Source: Phlebopus portentosus (Eukaryota > Basidiomycota > Agaricomycetes > Boletales > Boletinellaceae). From it: 64,000 nt of DNA. A model generated the notes under the pieces. It was not told the origin of the DNA. It was given only the letters and a program-made list of their open reading frames with translations, and did not search any database. The position numbers and the translations under genes are program-made. Positions 37,850-49,274 of this stretch are shown here, piece after piece; positions within the stretch are counted from its first letter, which is position 1; every line of letters begins with the position of its first letter. The DNA is taken from assembly GCA_037892935.1 (NCBI GenBank), contig JAYXKI010000003.1, forward strand, positions 1,798,001 through 1,862,000, read 5' to 3'.

Positions 37850-40800
37850 TTAGTATCGGCCATGGCCGCGGCCTCGTCCGCTGTAAGAAGAGACAGCAGG
37901 AGGAGGAGGTGGAGGAGCTCCGCCACGTCCGTAGCCACCATAACTTGGCTGATTGCCGTAGTAATTGCTTCCACCGCTCCCTCCTCTTCCACCGCCGTAT
38001 CCGCCGTATCCGCCAGACGGACCACCCCTATCTTCACCGTAACCACCAGATGAGCCACCTCTCTCGCTTCTAGATCCATAGGAAGCGCTTCCTCTGGCAT
38101 CACCTCCATAACCACCGTAACTCCCACCGCGAGCGCTTCCTCCATACCCAGAGCTGCTATTATAATTCTGTGAGTGCGAGGAAGCCTGACCATATCCTCC
38201 ATAACCGCCTCCTCCTCCCCCAGTCGGGTACCGCCCATACTGAGACGACCCGTAGGAGGAGGGTGGCGGCGGCGGTGGACGAGAATAGCCGTTGGAACTG
38301 CCGCCTTGATAATTGCTCGGGCGATTATATTCGCCCATAGGCGTTACTTGATAGGACGAACGAGGTGGAGCACCACCATAATTCGGTCGCCCATAATCAC
38401 CTCGTCCGCGTGAAGGCGGACCAGCGCGTTCGTACTGACCACTCCCATTACCATAAACGCCGTACCCTCCACTGTAATTTCCTCTCCCGGCACCACCATA
38501 TCCACCATAATGAGACGGACCATTCCCATAGCTCGATCTCGGTAGTCCATGGCCACCTTCGCGCCCGCTGTTGATGGCATTGAACCCTGCCTCGCGAGGT
38601 TGTCCACGTCTGTTGTTCTGTAAGACCGAGTAGGAGTCTTCCTGCGTTAGCACTCGCTTCGGGTGATTAACGCCAGGTAGCAACACCGAACGATGTGGTG
38701 TCAATTGTTTCGGGAACAAGTAAATCGCAGCTAGTGAGCGGTCACCCGAGATATCTGGGAGACCCACGCTGGTAAGCGGAGACTCGAACGTGGAACCAGG
38801 TACGCAATTAGGGTCAGGAAGGAGGCTCCCATTCAAACCTCTGCCTACTTTGGGATCAATCGGGACAGGCTTGATCATACAAATATATCAGTCAAGGCAC
38901 TGAGCGGAAAGAAAAGCTTCAAGACAAACCTTGTCGCTCTTGCGTTTCGCATAGAGACTCTCCAACAAAGGATATAAAGGGTGGTCTTCAGCTACGTATA
39001 TCACGTTGGCGCCCCATCCATTTCTCCTGACTTCATCTTCTGACAAGCCAGGGTATCGGATCTTCATTGCTTCTAACAATCGCTTTTCATTTATGAAAGG
39101 CAGCAAAGCAACACCCTGCCAGGCCAGCTTCTTCCCATTCATGTCAATTTCGAAAGATTCTGGGTAGAAGTCGATTATCGGTGACTCTTCATCCGTCATC
39201 AAGCTTTGGAACACCTCAGGAATGTGTTTTCGGCTGTAAAAAATTAGTTCCATGCCACCAAAAAGACACATAACAACGTTCAGACCTTGCTGGCGGGAAA
39301 ACACCCATCAGTTGCTCAAAGGGCTTGAATGGCTGACCCTTGTCGAAGACTACCTGCATTTTTGAGACTTCCTCGAAATCCTGTGCGAAAGGTGCGAAAT
39401 GATAAGGATAATACCATGTCCAAGAAGGTGTCTGTAATAGAAGGTGAGCATCTATCTCAAAGCGATAAGAAGTGCGCTTGCCCCTTGATAATAGTATTTG
39501 AGAACCCAAGCTATGCCCTCAACGTACGCCCTTGTTATGCTACAGTGGATAGCAGTCAGTAAAGTTCCAGTCAATTTCAGCACGAATTAAACTCACCTCC
39601 TCCTGAATTGTGTGTCGCTGTACTCGACACCGAACTTATGCCGATAATATCGTTCTTTGTACCCAGGCTCGAACAGTCTGTGACGAACCATTTGCGTAAG
39701 CTCAAATCATCCTATTGAACAAATATGAAACACTTGCTTGACTACGTCTTCTTGCTGAACTGTACCGTCTGGCTGAACTACTCTTTCAAGGGTAGGCTTA
39801 CTGGCAGCGTCGAGACTCTGCTCTTCCTCCTCCTCATCATCGGGTCCCAAGTCGATGACCTCGTCATCCTCGCCTTCCGCATCATCTAGCTCGTCAGCCT
39901 TCCGCTTTACGCCGCGCGGAGATGATTGACCATCGACAGCGTCGCCCTCACTTGATGCCATCGGCTCTTCCAGTTGATTCGCCTCAGGAGGTTGGCTTTC
40001 GGCAGGCGATTCATCGATAGTAGTATCATTTCCCCTCTCAATCAACGACTCCGGTTGAGGCGGGGGAAAGTCTAATGGAGCGGGACTCTCCATTTTTTCA
40101 TCAACGTCAATCTGCACCGACGCTGCCTTCAGCTGAGTGGGCGGTTCATCCGTAGCCTCACGTTCAGTCGCTACCAGCGTGCCAGACTGAGCCGGTGGCG
40201 ATTCCACTGGAGTGGAAGCCTCCTCTTTCCTGATGACATCGACCTGCATGGATGCTGCCTTCATTTGGGCCATATGCTTCTTTCGGGCGGCAGGATTTGC
40301 CGGTATAGCGCTCATCATCTCCGCCTTTAGCATCTCTGCGGCACTCAGATTAGCCATGCGGATCTCGCGCCTGTTGTTAACCCAGTCGCTTGCAGTTCCA
40401 CTGATAGCAGCCATCGCAGCGGCCTTGACATCTGGCGTCCCCGAAGACGGAGATCCAAGCCCGAGCTGGTTCGCACTATCCTCGAAACTATCAAAGTTTG
40501 GGCGAGGAGGCAGTCCATGGAAGGTCGGGGTGGCAGGTGCAGCCGCAAGTTGAAGAGATGCAGAAGGCTCAGCAGATTCCATAGCCTTGCGTTGCTCGGC
40601 CTCAATCTTGCGCCTCTTCGCATTTTGATCCTGCCTTTGTTCGGCTATAAAATTGCAAGCAAACCGTATGAATATAACGTCTCAAAAAATATCAGAAAAC
40701 TGGTCAGCCGACCTTCATGCCTACGGCTGAAGATTTCGTCCTCGAGCCTAGCTAGGCCTTCAAGGATGATTTCGGCGCGCGCAAACTCAAGTTCACCGTG

Positions 40801-42282
40801 ATTCGTTAAGTATCCGCCCATTCTGGGCAATTCGGTTTTCCAGATTCTCAGAAGTTTATCGATCGCGCCCTCACGGATCTCGAGGGAGGGAAGATGGGGA
40901 AGGAAGTCATTTCCAACGAAGAATATAAGGAGCACCCAGTCATCGATAGCGCGTTCAAGATCAAATGGAAAGGGTGTTGGGACGTGGAGTTCGATTTCAA
41001 GATATTCTCGGAGGATAGAGACGTCGAGGAAGATGAATGGTTTCTTTGCGACAAGGGCAGGGTTTTTCGTATCATGTTCATCTGCTTTTACTTTCGCTTT
41101 ACCCGTACATTCAGCCGCACGGTGTCCTGCCTGATTGCAAACATAGCATTTTGGCGAGGTATCTTGGAAGAATACATCTTCACGAAGAACACGAAAGTGA
41201 GGCTCATGTGTAGCAAGTGACAACATGATAAGATCAGCGTCCTAGAATTAAGGGATTCATAAGTTTCCAGAAAATGTGAAGAGAACGAATGCAAGCTTAC
41301 CAGGCCATATATTACATGACTCGAGTTAGGGTCGTGCCCCGAGTTGCTACGCTGTCTGCGAATGAAGTCCATGATCTTGTGTTCACCCTCACCGGGTACA
41401 CTTGCGTCTGAAATAATAACCTCTAAATCCTTCCACCCAGGGTCAGTATTCATCTTCTGTACAATCCAGTATCGTAATGACTGAGCAAGTAGGTCCATAA
41501 ACGGTGTCCCCGGGGTGATCGCGTTGGAGTCCCACGCTTTTTCGTTTCGCATTTCCTCAGTAACGTTTTGACCCATCGCTAAACACGGATTTAGTAAGAA
41601 CCAGACGAGTCGTCAATAGATCAAGAACTTACATTCCCATATTACCAACGACTCTTTTCTTGCGTCTTCCTTCTCCTTCGCTTCCTGAGCCGCACGGAAA
41701 CGTCGCGAGCGCTGCTGATTCATCTTCGCGCGGGGAGCAACACCATCTGCAACGAAATGTATCAGCAAACTCCTCAAACTCGACGAGAGAGAAACCGTAG
41801 GGCATACCTATTGCTATCATTAAAAGCTTTCGGGGCCTTATCATATTCACGATTCGCTCCGTGTACTTAAAGATCTCGATCATCATCTCCTCTTCAGTCG
41901 AAGGGGCTGGCTTGCCCTCGGGATGTGTACAAGGATGTACCTTAGGAAAGTTCAGAAGCCAAGTGATACAACCAAATATAGACACGTACAATTCCATTCA
42001 TGTCGAGGTATAAATTATCGAACTCGACACCGTTAGGATTGGGTTTGCTGATATCGACGGGAATGACTTCGTTTCCATCTCTGACTGGTATTTCTGTATC
42101 TTCCTCCTCAACAACAGGGAGAACTGAACGAATGACGGATTAGTCTCAAGCATACGTCGTAACGAACAATGCATGCTCACCTATCTTGGGATATTTCTTG
42201 CTAAGCCATCTGAAAAGCGCTGGGACACCCTGGGGAAGAACTTCAGCAAAATTTAACATGGAGACTGAAAATTACGCACCAT
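37850..42282 (-). CDS. RAT1: Nuclear 5'-3' exoribonuclease RAT1/XRN2
   Basis: Nuclear exonuclease that degrades RNA from a 5' monophosphate and acts in torpedo termination and rRNA/snoRNA processing. The N-terminus reads [17 protein letters not shown]. The ATG alone (42280-42282) forms the coding part of exon 1, separated by a 50-nt intron (42230-42279, GTGCGT...CCCCAG) from GVPALF. Catalytic landmarks are [48 protein letters not shown], and a CCHC zinc knuckle [14 protein letters not shown] typical of Rat1/Xrn2 rather than Xrn1. An acidic/Pro-rich linker (40.6-39.7 kb) precedes [19 protein letters not shown]. The tail (38.6-37.85 kb) is a long Gly/Tyr/Arg-rich RGG/GYGG region, ending GRGRGHGRY. 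It is divergent from eIF2B delta. Confidence 0.96.
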
Positions 42283-42623
42283 AACGAAAAGAGATTAGTT
42301 TATTGTAGCGTATGCGTTAAATATTTGAATAGAAAACTGTCGTTGTGCGAGCAGTGGAATGTGCGAGACGGCGTTGTGTGCGCTAAGAGTGCACGACGTG
42401 AGCGACTGACGAAGACGAAACACGGGTTGCCACATAAGTCACACGCACTGGACTTGGTATGACATGACGTAAGTCATTCCCACAACTACAATCACCCAAT
42501 TTGGACCGCGCGCATCGAGTCATAAAGTAAGTACTGCGTCGTCCTTTCGCTTCATCGAAACTGACTACTTTCTGCTATTCTGGGCTAGGGCTGACGAGAC
42601 GCTGCCCTTTCTACTCTCGAGTA
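42283..42623. promoter_or_regulatory. Divergent RAT1/eIF2B-delta promoter region with CRE-like TGACGTAA at 42465-42472
   Basis: 341 bp between the two start codons. It contains TGACATGACGTAAGTCAT, where TGACGTAA is an ATF/CREB-type bZIP core. A bZIP link is plausible for eIF2B but rests only on this short match. Confidence 0.4.
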
Positions 42624-44256
42624 ATGTCCGCACCGCTAAGTGAAACGAAGGGGTCCGGTCCAGCTGCTGGAGGGGCGAGTAACGCCCAGGCCAACACTAA
42701 TGTTCTAGAGGGAAATGCCGAGGGACAGTCAGAACCGAAGCGGAGACAAAAGAATATGACGAGAGCTCAGAGAAGGGAATTGCAGGAGAGCCAGCGCGCT
42801 GCCAAAGCTGCCGACGCAGAGAAGGGAGGTGAAAGAGGTGGGGCAAAGGGTAAGAGCACAGCGAAACCTTCGGAGGCTCACAGAAGTGCATCTGGTACTC
42901 CCGGAAGGCCGAGAAGACCAACCGAAAGCGGAGACACGCCCTCGCGAGCCACGTTTACTTCGTCAAGGAGTGCAGGACGCGATGCACGCGATTCGACCTA
43001 TGGCGGAGACGATGGCAATACCCAGACTCGCGGCCTACGCATATTCTCTCATTTTGGTCTTCCGAAAGCACCCAGTAACGTGAAAGGAGACATACATCCC
43101 GCTATCATACGTCTTGGACTTCAGTTTTCTACCTTCAGAATAACGGGAGCGAATGCGCGTTGTATCGCCACATTGACCGCTTTCAAGACCGTGAGCTGAC
43201 TATCCAGATTCTCGGAGTATATCTGATGACTTCATCCTTTCAGGTAATTCAAGACTATTCAACTCCTCCTAACACGACGCTTTCTCGCCACCTTATGACC
43301 CATCTCAATCCGCAGATAAATCATCTGGTGACCGCGCGGCCCATGGCTGTTTCGATGGGCAATGCCATTCGACAGTTAAAACTGGAAATCAGTAACTCGG
43401 ATATTGACATGCCCGAACAGGATGTAAGAATCTCTCGGTGATGCAGAGCCAGAACTAATTTACTCTCAGGCGAAAGACCTTCTCTGCCGCAAAATAGACA
43501 ATTACATTCGAGATCGTATAATCTTTGCAGACCAGGTAATCCAAGATTCTGCGGGCCAGAAACTTAGGGATGGCGATGTGATCCTGACATTTGCTAGGTG
43601 CTTTTCTATTCTCAACATCGCGTGGTGTTCTTGCTGAGACGACTTGTTTACATTATAGGTCTTCCGTCGTTGAAAAGGTTCTGCTTCGGGCTCATGGAGA
43701 CGGGAAGCGGATTTCCGTCATCGTTGTCGATTCGCGACCAATGCTAGAGGGAAAGCATTTACTATCTGTGCTTACATCTGCAGGCATCCCTTGCACGTAC
43801 CTGCTGCTTCCCGCTCTCGGATCGGTCATTGGTCAGGCAAGCACTGTACTTCTCGGGGCACACTCTCTGCACGCAGATGGAGCGGTCTATTCTCGCGCAG
43901 GCAACGCTCTTGTCGCAATGCTCGCAAAGACGCACAGTGTGCCTGTCCTCGTATGTTGCGAGACGTACAAATTTGCTGAGAGTGTCATTCTTGACGGATT
44001 TACGAAGAATGAGCTTGCACCTACTGGCGACATATTCCGGACACTCCCGAGTGTTATTCGCCGCGACCGACTCACCCTCGATCCTTCTCCGAATCTTGAA
44101 ATTCGGAGTCCATTGTACGACTTGACACCTCCCACTAACATCACCGCCGTAGTGACGGAAGTTGGGATTATTCCTCCCAATTCCATCAGCTCGGTCCCGC
44201 TTACATTAGGGAGGCAAGCGACCTATAACTCTGCATCCGTTTTTGATGGCGTATAG
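42624..44256 (+). CDS. GCD2: Translation initiation factor eIF2B, delta subunit
   Basis: Regulatory subunit of the eIF2B complex, the guanine-nucleotide exchange factor for eIF2 and the sensor of eIF2-alpha phosphorylation. The N-terminus (about 130 residues) is disordered and rich in Lys, Arg, Ala and Ser (KRRQKNMTRAQRRELQESQRA). The conserved part begins FSHFGLPKAPSNVKGDIHPAIIRLGLQF and continues IQDYSTPPNTTLSRHLMTHLNPQINHLVTARPMAVSMGNAI. The C-terminal IF-2B fold shows VILTFARSSVVEKVLLRAHGDGKRISVIVVDSRPMLEG, LTSAGIPCTYLLLPALGSVI, LLGAHSLHADGAVYSRAGNALVAMLAKTHSVPVLVCCETYKF, and NELAPTGD. At least four exons. The last intron, about 43596-43659, precedes the IF-2B Rossmann half. Confidence 0.95.
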
Positions 44257-45229
44257 TAGACGGTATCTAGCTTCGTTCATGATGATGAGAAGCCGCGATT
44301 GGTCCTTATCTTACTGATCTCTGGCATCATCTGACGTTCAGGATAGACTATAAACGCTCGTGAAGCATCATCCTTGTGGCGGAACTCCCCAGATTATTGC
44401 ACGCAGGAGTTTGCCTTGAGTCAGCTGTGCAATCGAAGTCGTGTTTGCTGAATAGGATCAGATACTGCTGGTTTTCTGTCTTCATCTTCATCTGGCGGTA
44501 TTGCCCTACGCGTTTCTTCTTGACTTGAACAAGACGCAAGCTTTGCTACTGTACGACAGTTTTGCGATTCGGAGAGGCCTTCTTTTATTTTTCCCTTGTC
44601 TCGTGACATGAATGTTGAGGTGTAATTGGTTAAGATCAGTCCTGGGAATTGTGCACATTTGATTTCCTTCCTTACTGGATGTCGTGCGTTCTCTTTCCTC
44701 CAACTAAGTCGAATTTCTCGGATCGGGCAACGCTCTCCGCCTCATCCCATGGAAAAACCAACGCGCCGAATCGTGAATGCCCCGCGACATTGAAACCACA
44801 ATTCGAGGAATTCCGACCTCAACGCGTACTGTGAAAAAATTTGGACCCACCAAACCGTTGAATACGTAACTATTCCTGTACAGCGCGCGTGTGTTTTGAG
44901 TTGAATCGCTCAGACAGTAGCACTGAACACCGTATAATAGTAGTTTTCACCGCGTCCGGGTCTTGGGGTGCTCCTGGTGAGGCGTCGGCTCGGTTAATAC
45001 TGGAAAGCTCCCATGAAAAATCATAACATTTAAATAATCCGAACCTTGAAACGTGCAACCTGGCAAACTAGTGTAAGTATATTTATTCAGGACTACGCCG
45101 CTCCGTTTCTATTTTGATCGATTCGTCCTGAACTTGTTAGGAATGCCTCTCGTGGGACTACGCATACACAGCACGAACATCACAACAACGCCCTCTTCTT
45201 ACCTCGGACTTTCGTAGTGCTGACTTGGC
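44257..45229. other. Intergenic region without supportable features
   Basis: The 3' side of eIF2B delta and the promoter side of the first GT8 gene. Short ORFs at 44348-44703 (-) and 44870-45058 (-) look like chance. I see no RNA gene. Confidence 0.5.
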
Positions 45230-46268
45230 ATGTCAAAGAGTGGGTCTGTAAAGCCTTCATCCACCCAAGCGCGTTCTCCAAGACGAAAAGACTATTTCAT
45301 TTGGACTACAGCAGCCATCTTCGTGCTTGTTGCGATCAGAGTCTCCTTTCTTCGAAGCCGCTGAGGGCATCGCCCTTCGATCTGGATGAATTCAGACAGT
45401 TGTAAGTAACTTACCTCATCTTTGTTTTCTGGTGTTTTATTTCTAAACATCGACCAGGAACTCATTATCGCCCGTCACTGAAGAAGATTATTCCGATGCT
45501 GGCGTGTCACTCGTCGACCGACCAGAATTACAGGGGCGAGCTGTCGCGACAACACTTTACTCCGAGTCGTTCACATCCGGCGTACTTGCCTTAGGCCATT
45601 CGCTGCGAGCTGTGAATACATCGGCTCGACGGACCCTTCTCTATTACCCAGATCGCTTGACTATACGTACGCTCTGCCATCTGCAGAGGAACGGATGGGA
45701 ACTCCACCCTGTGGCGCATAGGTCAGACAAAGACGAGCAGGATTTATTGCTTCAACTATGGACTCTGGATGACGTCGGCATCACAAGCGTGGTATACTTG
45801 GACAGTGATTCGCTCGTTCGGAGAAACTTTGATGAACTGTGGTCTCGGCCCTTTGGCTTTGCAGCCGTTCCAGACGTCTATGAGGACGAACGAGGGTACT
45901 CTCTGGCATTTGGCACCAGCATGATGCTTCTGCGAACATCCTCTGCAATCCATAATGATATACTTGACAAACTCTCCGTGACGGGAAAGACGTATCCCGT
46001 TGGATTGCAGGAATTCTTGAATGAATATTTCGCGGTCCAAGTCGTAAAGCTACCATACATCTATAATGCGAACCTTGCTATCAAGCAACGCAGCCCTACC
46101 TTCTGGTCAGCTTTAACGAAACACATTCGCATCGTCAGATATACTACAGCAAGGCCGTTTTTCGAGGAGGAGAGAAGACGAGCCTCTAAAGGCATCTGGG
46201 CGGAAGAAATGGAATGGTGGGAGATGGCATGGAAAGAGACATTTAGAGAGCTGGAGAATAGATGCTGA
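45230..46268 (+). pseudogene. GT8-family glycosyltransferase 1, degenerate
   Basis: Paralogue of the genes at 47068 and 50726. From the ATG at 45230 the frame encodes a type II anchor (RRKDYFIWTTAAIFVLVAIRVSFLRSR) and then hits TGA at 45362. The downstream exon-1 segment SPFDLDEFRQL, which splices correctly (intron 45402-45457) to NSLSPVTEE, is in another frame and has no ATG. One net base is therefore wrong in exon 1. The rest (45458-46268) is open and GT8-like: AVATTLYSESFTSGVLALGHSL, VVYLDSDSLVRRNFDELW with a DxD motif. However, key family positions differ: FGTSMM instead of FNAGMM, and RYTTARPF instead of HYT..KPF. Either a recent pseudogene or an assembly error plus a neofunctionalised copy. 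Confidence 0.65.
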
Positions 46269-47067
46269 TAACCATGGGGAGACACAGTTGTCCCATTTTG
46301 GTCCTGGTTACCGACCGTGCCTAGTGGATGCGACATCAGATCGTTCCTAGTATTCTGTAATATTTGGTCCTATTTGTTCCACATTCCCACCAACCAACCT
46401 TCCGCTGATGATGTAGTATGTACCCAATTTTAGCTCCTAGTAGTATTATTACTTCCACTATGAAAAATTATCCGGCACTTGCTACATTCCAGCCCGCAAA
46501 CATCTATTCTATGTCATCGCTTTTACATGGGCAAATTGAGCAATGGATTAGCTCTCCCGCCGACTTGCCTAAAGGATCCTTAGCCCGGTATGGAATAGTT
46601 GCTTAGACATGCTTTAGTATGTCAGACAATCCACGGTTACCGGCACCGCAGTTCACCGCAGTCAGCTTGTAGCGTCAGGCTTGGCTTACTTGTTTCTTAC
46701 ATCCAGTCTTTATCAAATCATTAACATAAAAGACCGAGCCAGGGTTTCTCAGCATAAGCAGCGTTGACCTACCCTAAGAACAGCTCCGAAGGTGGGTGGC
46801 ATCTTAATCACAACTCGAGAACAGCTCTAGGCGGGCGGCATCTTACTAAAGTGGTGATCCAGCAACAGATAAACACTCGCGCAGCTTGATTCATCAGCGC
46901 CCCTACCGTCTCTGCATGATGCAGGCTTGACTCAGGTCTCTAAGCGAATCGGCTTGGCCTACACGTCTCAAGAAATTCGAACCTCAAGAGGAGTCTTCAG
47001 CCACTCGGCATAGACCTTGACTTCGTCTCTTTCTGCATCCTCCACGCGTCGGCGTGCCAGTCAGAGA
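46269..47067. other. Intergenic region between GT8 genes 1 and 2
   Basis: Holds the imperfect direct repeat described separately. No gene seen. A 62-codon frame at 46418-46606 is probably chance. Confidence 0.45.
46777..46845. repeat. Imperfect direct repeat, two units of about 30 bp
   Basis: AGAACAGCTC...G(T/C)GGCATCTTA occurs at 46777-46806 and 46818-46845, differing by a 2-bp indel and a few substitutions. It lies about 220 bp upstream of GT8 gene 2. Possibly a regulatory duplication; no factor can be named. Confidence 0.7.
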
Positions 47068-48142
47068 ATGCGCTGGGGCTACGATTATCTGCCTCTTCCC
47101 AATAATTCAAGTCGTAGAAGGCCCTCTTGTTGGCTCCTAGGGTGTCTAATAGCGATCTTTCCTGCTAATCTCATTGTCCTCTGGTGGCTTCGCTCACCAC
47201 CCGATCTACTAGATACATTCCGGCCTTTGTAAGTCACCTTTTGAAGTGAAGTCAACCCAAAGTTGACATTCTGCTGTGACGTTCTTCAGAAACTCGATTC
47301 CGCCTGTTCGCAGCGACATCTTCGCCGGTAACAGCAGTGATCCGGCATCGCTTGACATTCCGGGACAAGACGAACGCGCCGTAGTATCGACCCTTTATTC
47401 AGAATCATTTACCAGCGCGGTACTCACTCTCGGTCGCTCGTTACAAAATGCTAAAATCGCAGCACGCTGTATCCTTATTTACATCCCGGAGCGATTATCC
47501 AGTCAAACACTTTGCCAGCTTTCAGAGATCGGTTGGGAACTTCGCCCCATAGAACGGATCCCTCTGCCCAATGGGGGCAAGGGCGTGCATCCCCGATTCC
47601 GGGATCAGTATTCGAAACTCCGGGTGTGGTCTCTTGACGAAATCGGAATTAAGTCCGTCATCTATCTGGATGGCGACATGCTCGTTCGTCAAAACTTCGA
47701 CGAGTTATGGGGTCTTCCCTTCGAATTTGCTGCCGTCTCAGACGTCTACGGAGATAGCAGAGGCTTCGCCCTCAGTTTCAACGCAGGGATGATGTTTCTG
47801 CATACTTCGTCCAGCATCTTTAGCGACATGCTGAACAAGATCGAAACTGCGGAATATCGCCGACTGGACGCGGAACAAGGCTTTTTGAACAGTTATTTCG
47901 CCTCGCAGGTCGTGCGATTGCCCCATACCTACAACGCAAACCTTGTGATCAAGCAGCGTAATCCATTCTTATGGGGCGCCATTGAAGAGGATATGCGTAT
48001 TGTCCATTATACGATGATGAAACCATTCATTTCGGATGAGAGGAGTCGAGCTATAGGCATTTGGGAAGAAGAGCTGAAGCATTGGGATATAGTTTGGCAA
48101 AACGTATCTAGTGAATTGATGACAATGGTTGGCGAATGTTGA
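47068..48142 (+). CDS. GT8-family glycosyltransferase 2, type II membrane protein
   Basis: Retaining, metal-dependent nucleotide-sugar transferase of the glycogenin/galactinol-synthase-like family, probably facing the Golgi lumen. Two exons, 47068-47228 and 47290-48142, sum to 337 aa. The N-terminus has a short cytosolic part with arginines (SSRRRPSC) followed by a single anchor, WLLGCLIAIFPANLIVLWWL. The catalytic domain shows AVVSTLYSESFTSAVLTLGRSL, SVIYLDGDMLVRQNFDELW (DxD metal site), FNAGMMFLHTSS, EQGFLNSYFA, and HYTMMKPF (equivalent to the H-x-x-G-x-x-K-P-W motif, with the glycine absent). The ATG at 47068 was chosen because the earlier in-frame initiator is only TTG. Donor sugar and acceptor are unknown. 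Confidence 0.88.
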
Positions 48143-48238
48143 TGGTCCATAGTACTGTAGTGCTAATTTATTCCATAATCGTGATTATGTCATCAATACC
48201 TCTTGAGACTGAACGGGTCGGGTCAAATCCCGTCTTCC

Positions 48239-48808
48239 ATGCAAACTACTCGCCGTCTCGCCGTCTCGCTAAAATGCAATAAAAGAATACGTTTTCTTCG
48301 CTCCCTGCGACACAAGTCTTCATCCCAAGCCTCCTTGAGTTCGCATCCTTACGTTGATGCCGAGCAAAGTCAAGAAGACCCCATTCCGGCGACGCCAACG
48401 TGGTCCGTACACACTCTACTCGAATCTTACCCTCGTCCGCAGATCTCGCATGCGGAGCTGACGAAGTTGCACACGCTTTCTGCGCTCGTGCCGCCGAAGG
48501 AAGGATCGGAGGAGGCGGAACGGATGCAAGGGGAGTTAGAAGAGCTCGTGAGGCTCGTGGAGGCTGTTAAGCTCGTTGACACGTCAAAGCTCGAGAAATT
48601 AAATCGAGATTCGGAGAAGAATGGTATGCAGTCAACCATACCAGATGGACGAATCTGGGAAGAAGGGAGGGGCATGACGCTGTCCTCGAATACTCGAGAG
48701 GTTGAATTTGAGGACCCTGACATCGAGTCGGGGAAGGAATTGCTCAAGCATGCGAAGCTCACAAAAGATGGATTCTACGTTGTGGAGGCTGATAGGAGGA
48801 AGAAGTGA
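48239..48808 (+). CDS. Mitochondrial glutamyl-tRNA(Gln) amidotransferase subunit C-like protein
   Basis: Single exon, 189 aa. The basic N-terminus (MQTTRRLAVSLKCNKRIRFLRSLRHKSSSQ) looks like a mitochondrial presequence. The core, WSVHTLLESYPRPQISHAELTKLHTLSALVPPKEG, then LEELVRLVEAVKLVDTS, follows the GatC pattern of a short helical pair ending in a VxxVDT-like motif. GatC stabilises the GatA/GatB transamidase that makes Gln-tRNA in mitochondria. Fungal versions are very divergent, so this is a moderate call. The ATG at 48239 was chosen over an upstream TTG because the presequence starts there. It is convergent with MPO1. Confidence 0.65.
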   Translation: MQTTRRLAVSLKCNKRIRFLRSLRHKSSSQASLSSHPYVDAEQSQEDPIPATPTWSVHTLLESYPRPQISHAELTKLHTLSALVPPKEGSEEAERMQGELEELVRLVEAVKLVDTSKLEKLNRDSEKNGMQSTIPDGRIWEEGRGMTLSSNTREVEFEDPDIESGKELLKHAKLTKDGFYVVEADRRKK

Positions 48809-49274
48809 CGAATTTGGTACTAGTTTGGACGATCATTTATATGTTACCGGGCACTATTTCGACGCATCCCTGGACGCATTCCAACATCGATCTCTGATAT
48901 TTGTATTTTAGACGTACAGTACTCATAAACCAATCATCGGGCAAGACGACAGTCGGTTGTACTTCCAGCGCTGGAGCAATCAATTGGAGCTCGGTGCTTT
49001 GCTCGTATCCCATCACCACTTCTGCCATGGAGATGTCGTGCTCATTTTCTTTATCAATACCAAATGGGCTGACGGTGGCATAGATACTGGATAGCATTGG
49101 TCACAAGCAAACACTGATCCATACGTGATGAGTACATATATACAATAATCAAGAAAAGTGGATAGGTGCTGGAAAAGTGCAGAGTACGGGAAGATTAGGG
49201 GCTAATGTCCACCAAAGTGCACTCGAGAGAAGGATGTCCGAAGCCACAGTATTACTCCAAGTTCGGGTGACCGG
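48809..49274. other. Gap between convergent GatC-like and MPO1 genes, with a small minus-strand ORF
   Basis: A true-ATG open frame of 86 codons lies at 48837-49097 on the minus strand (FGIDKENEHDISMAEVVMGYEQ, LQLIAPALEVQPTVVLPDDW). Its composition looks protein-like but I know no family, and it overlaps the probable 3' UTR of the neighbour. It may be a small hypothetical gene or chance. Confidence 0.3.

Noticed and set aside
37900..38600. Gly-rich stretch as a separate glycine-rich RNA-binding protein or minisatellite
   Set aside because: It is in frame with the RAT1 C-terminus and forms its RGG/GYGG tail. Opposite-strand ORFs there are shadows.
48208..48232. CGGGTCAAATCCCG as a tRNA T-arm before the GatC-like gene
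   Set aside because: Hairpin only; there is no A-box or cloverleaf upstream. It lies in the leader of the protein gene.
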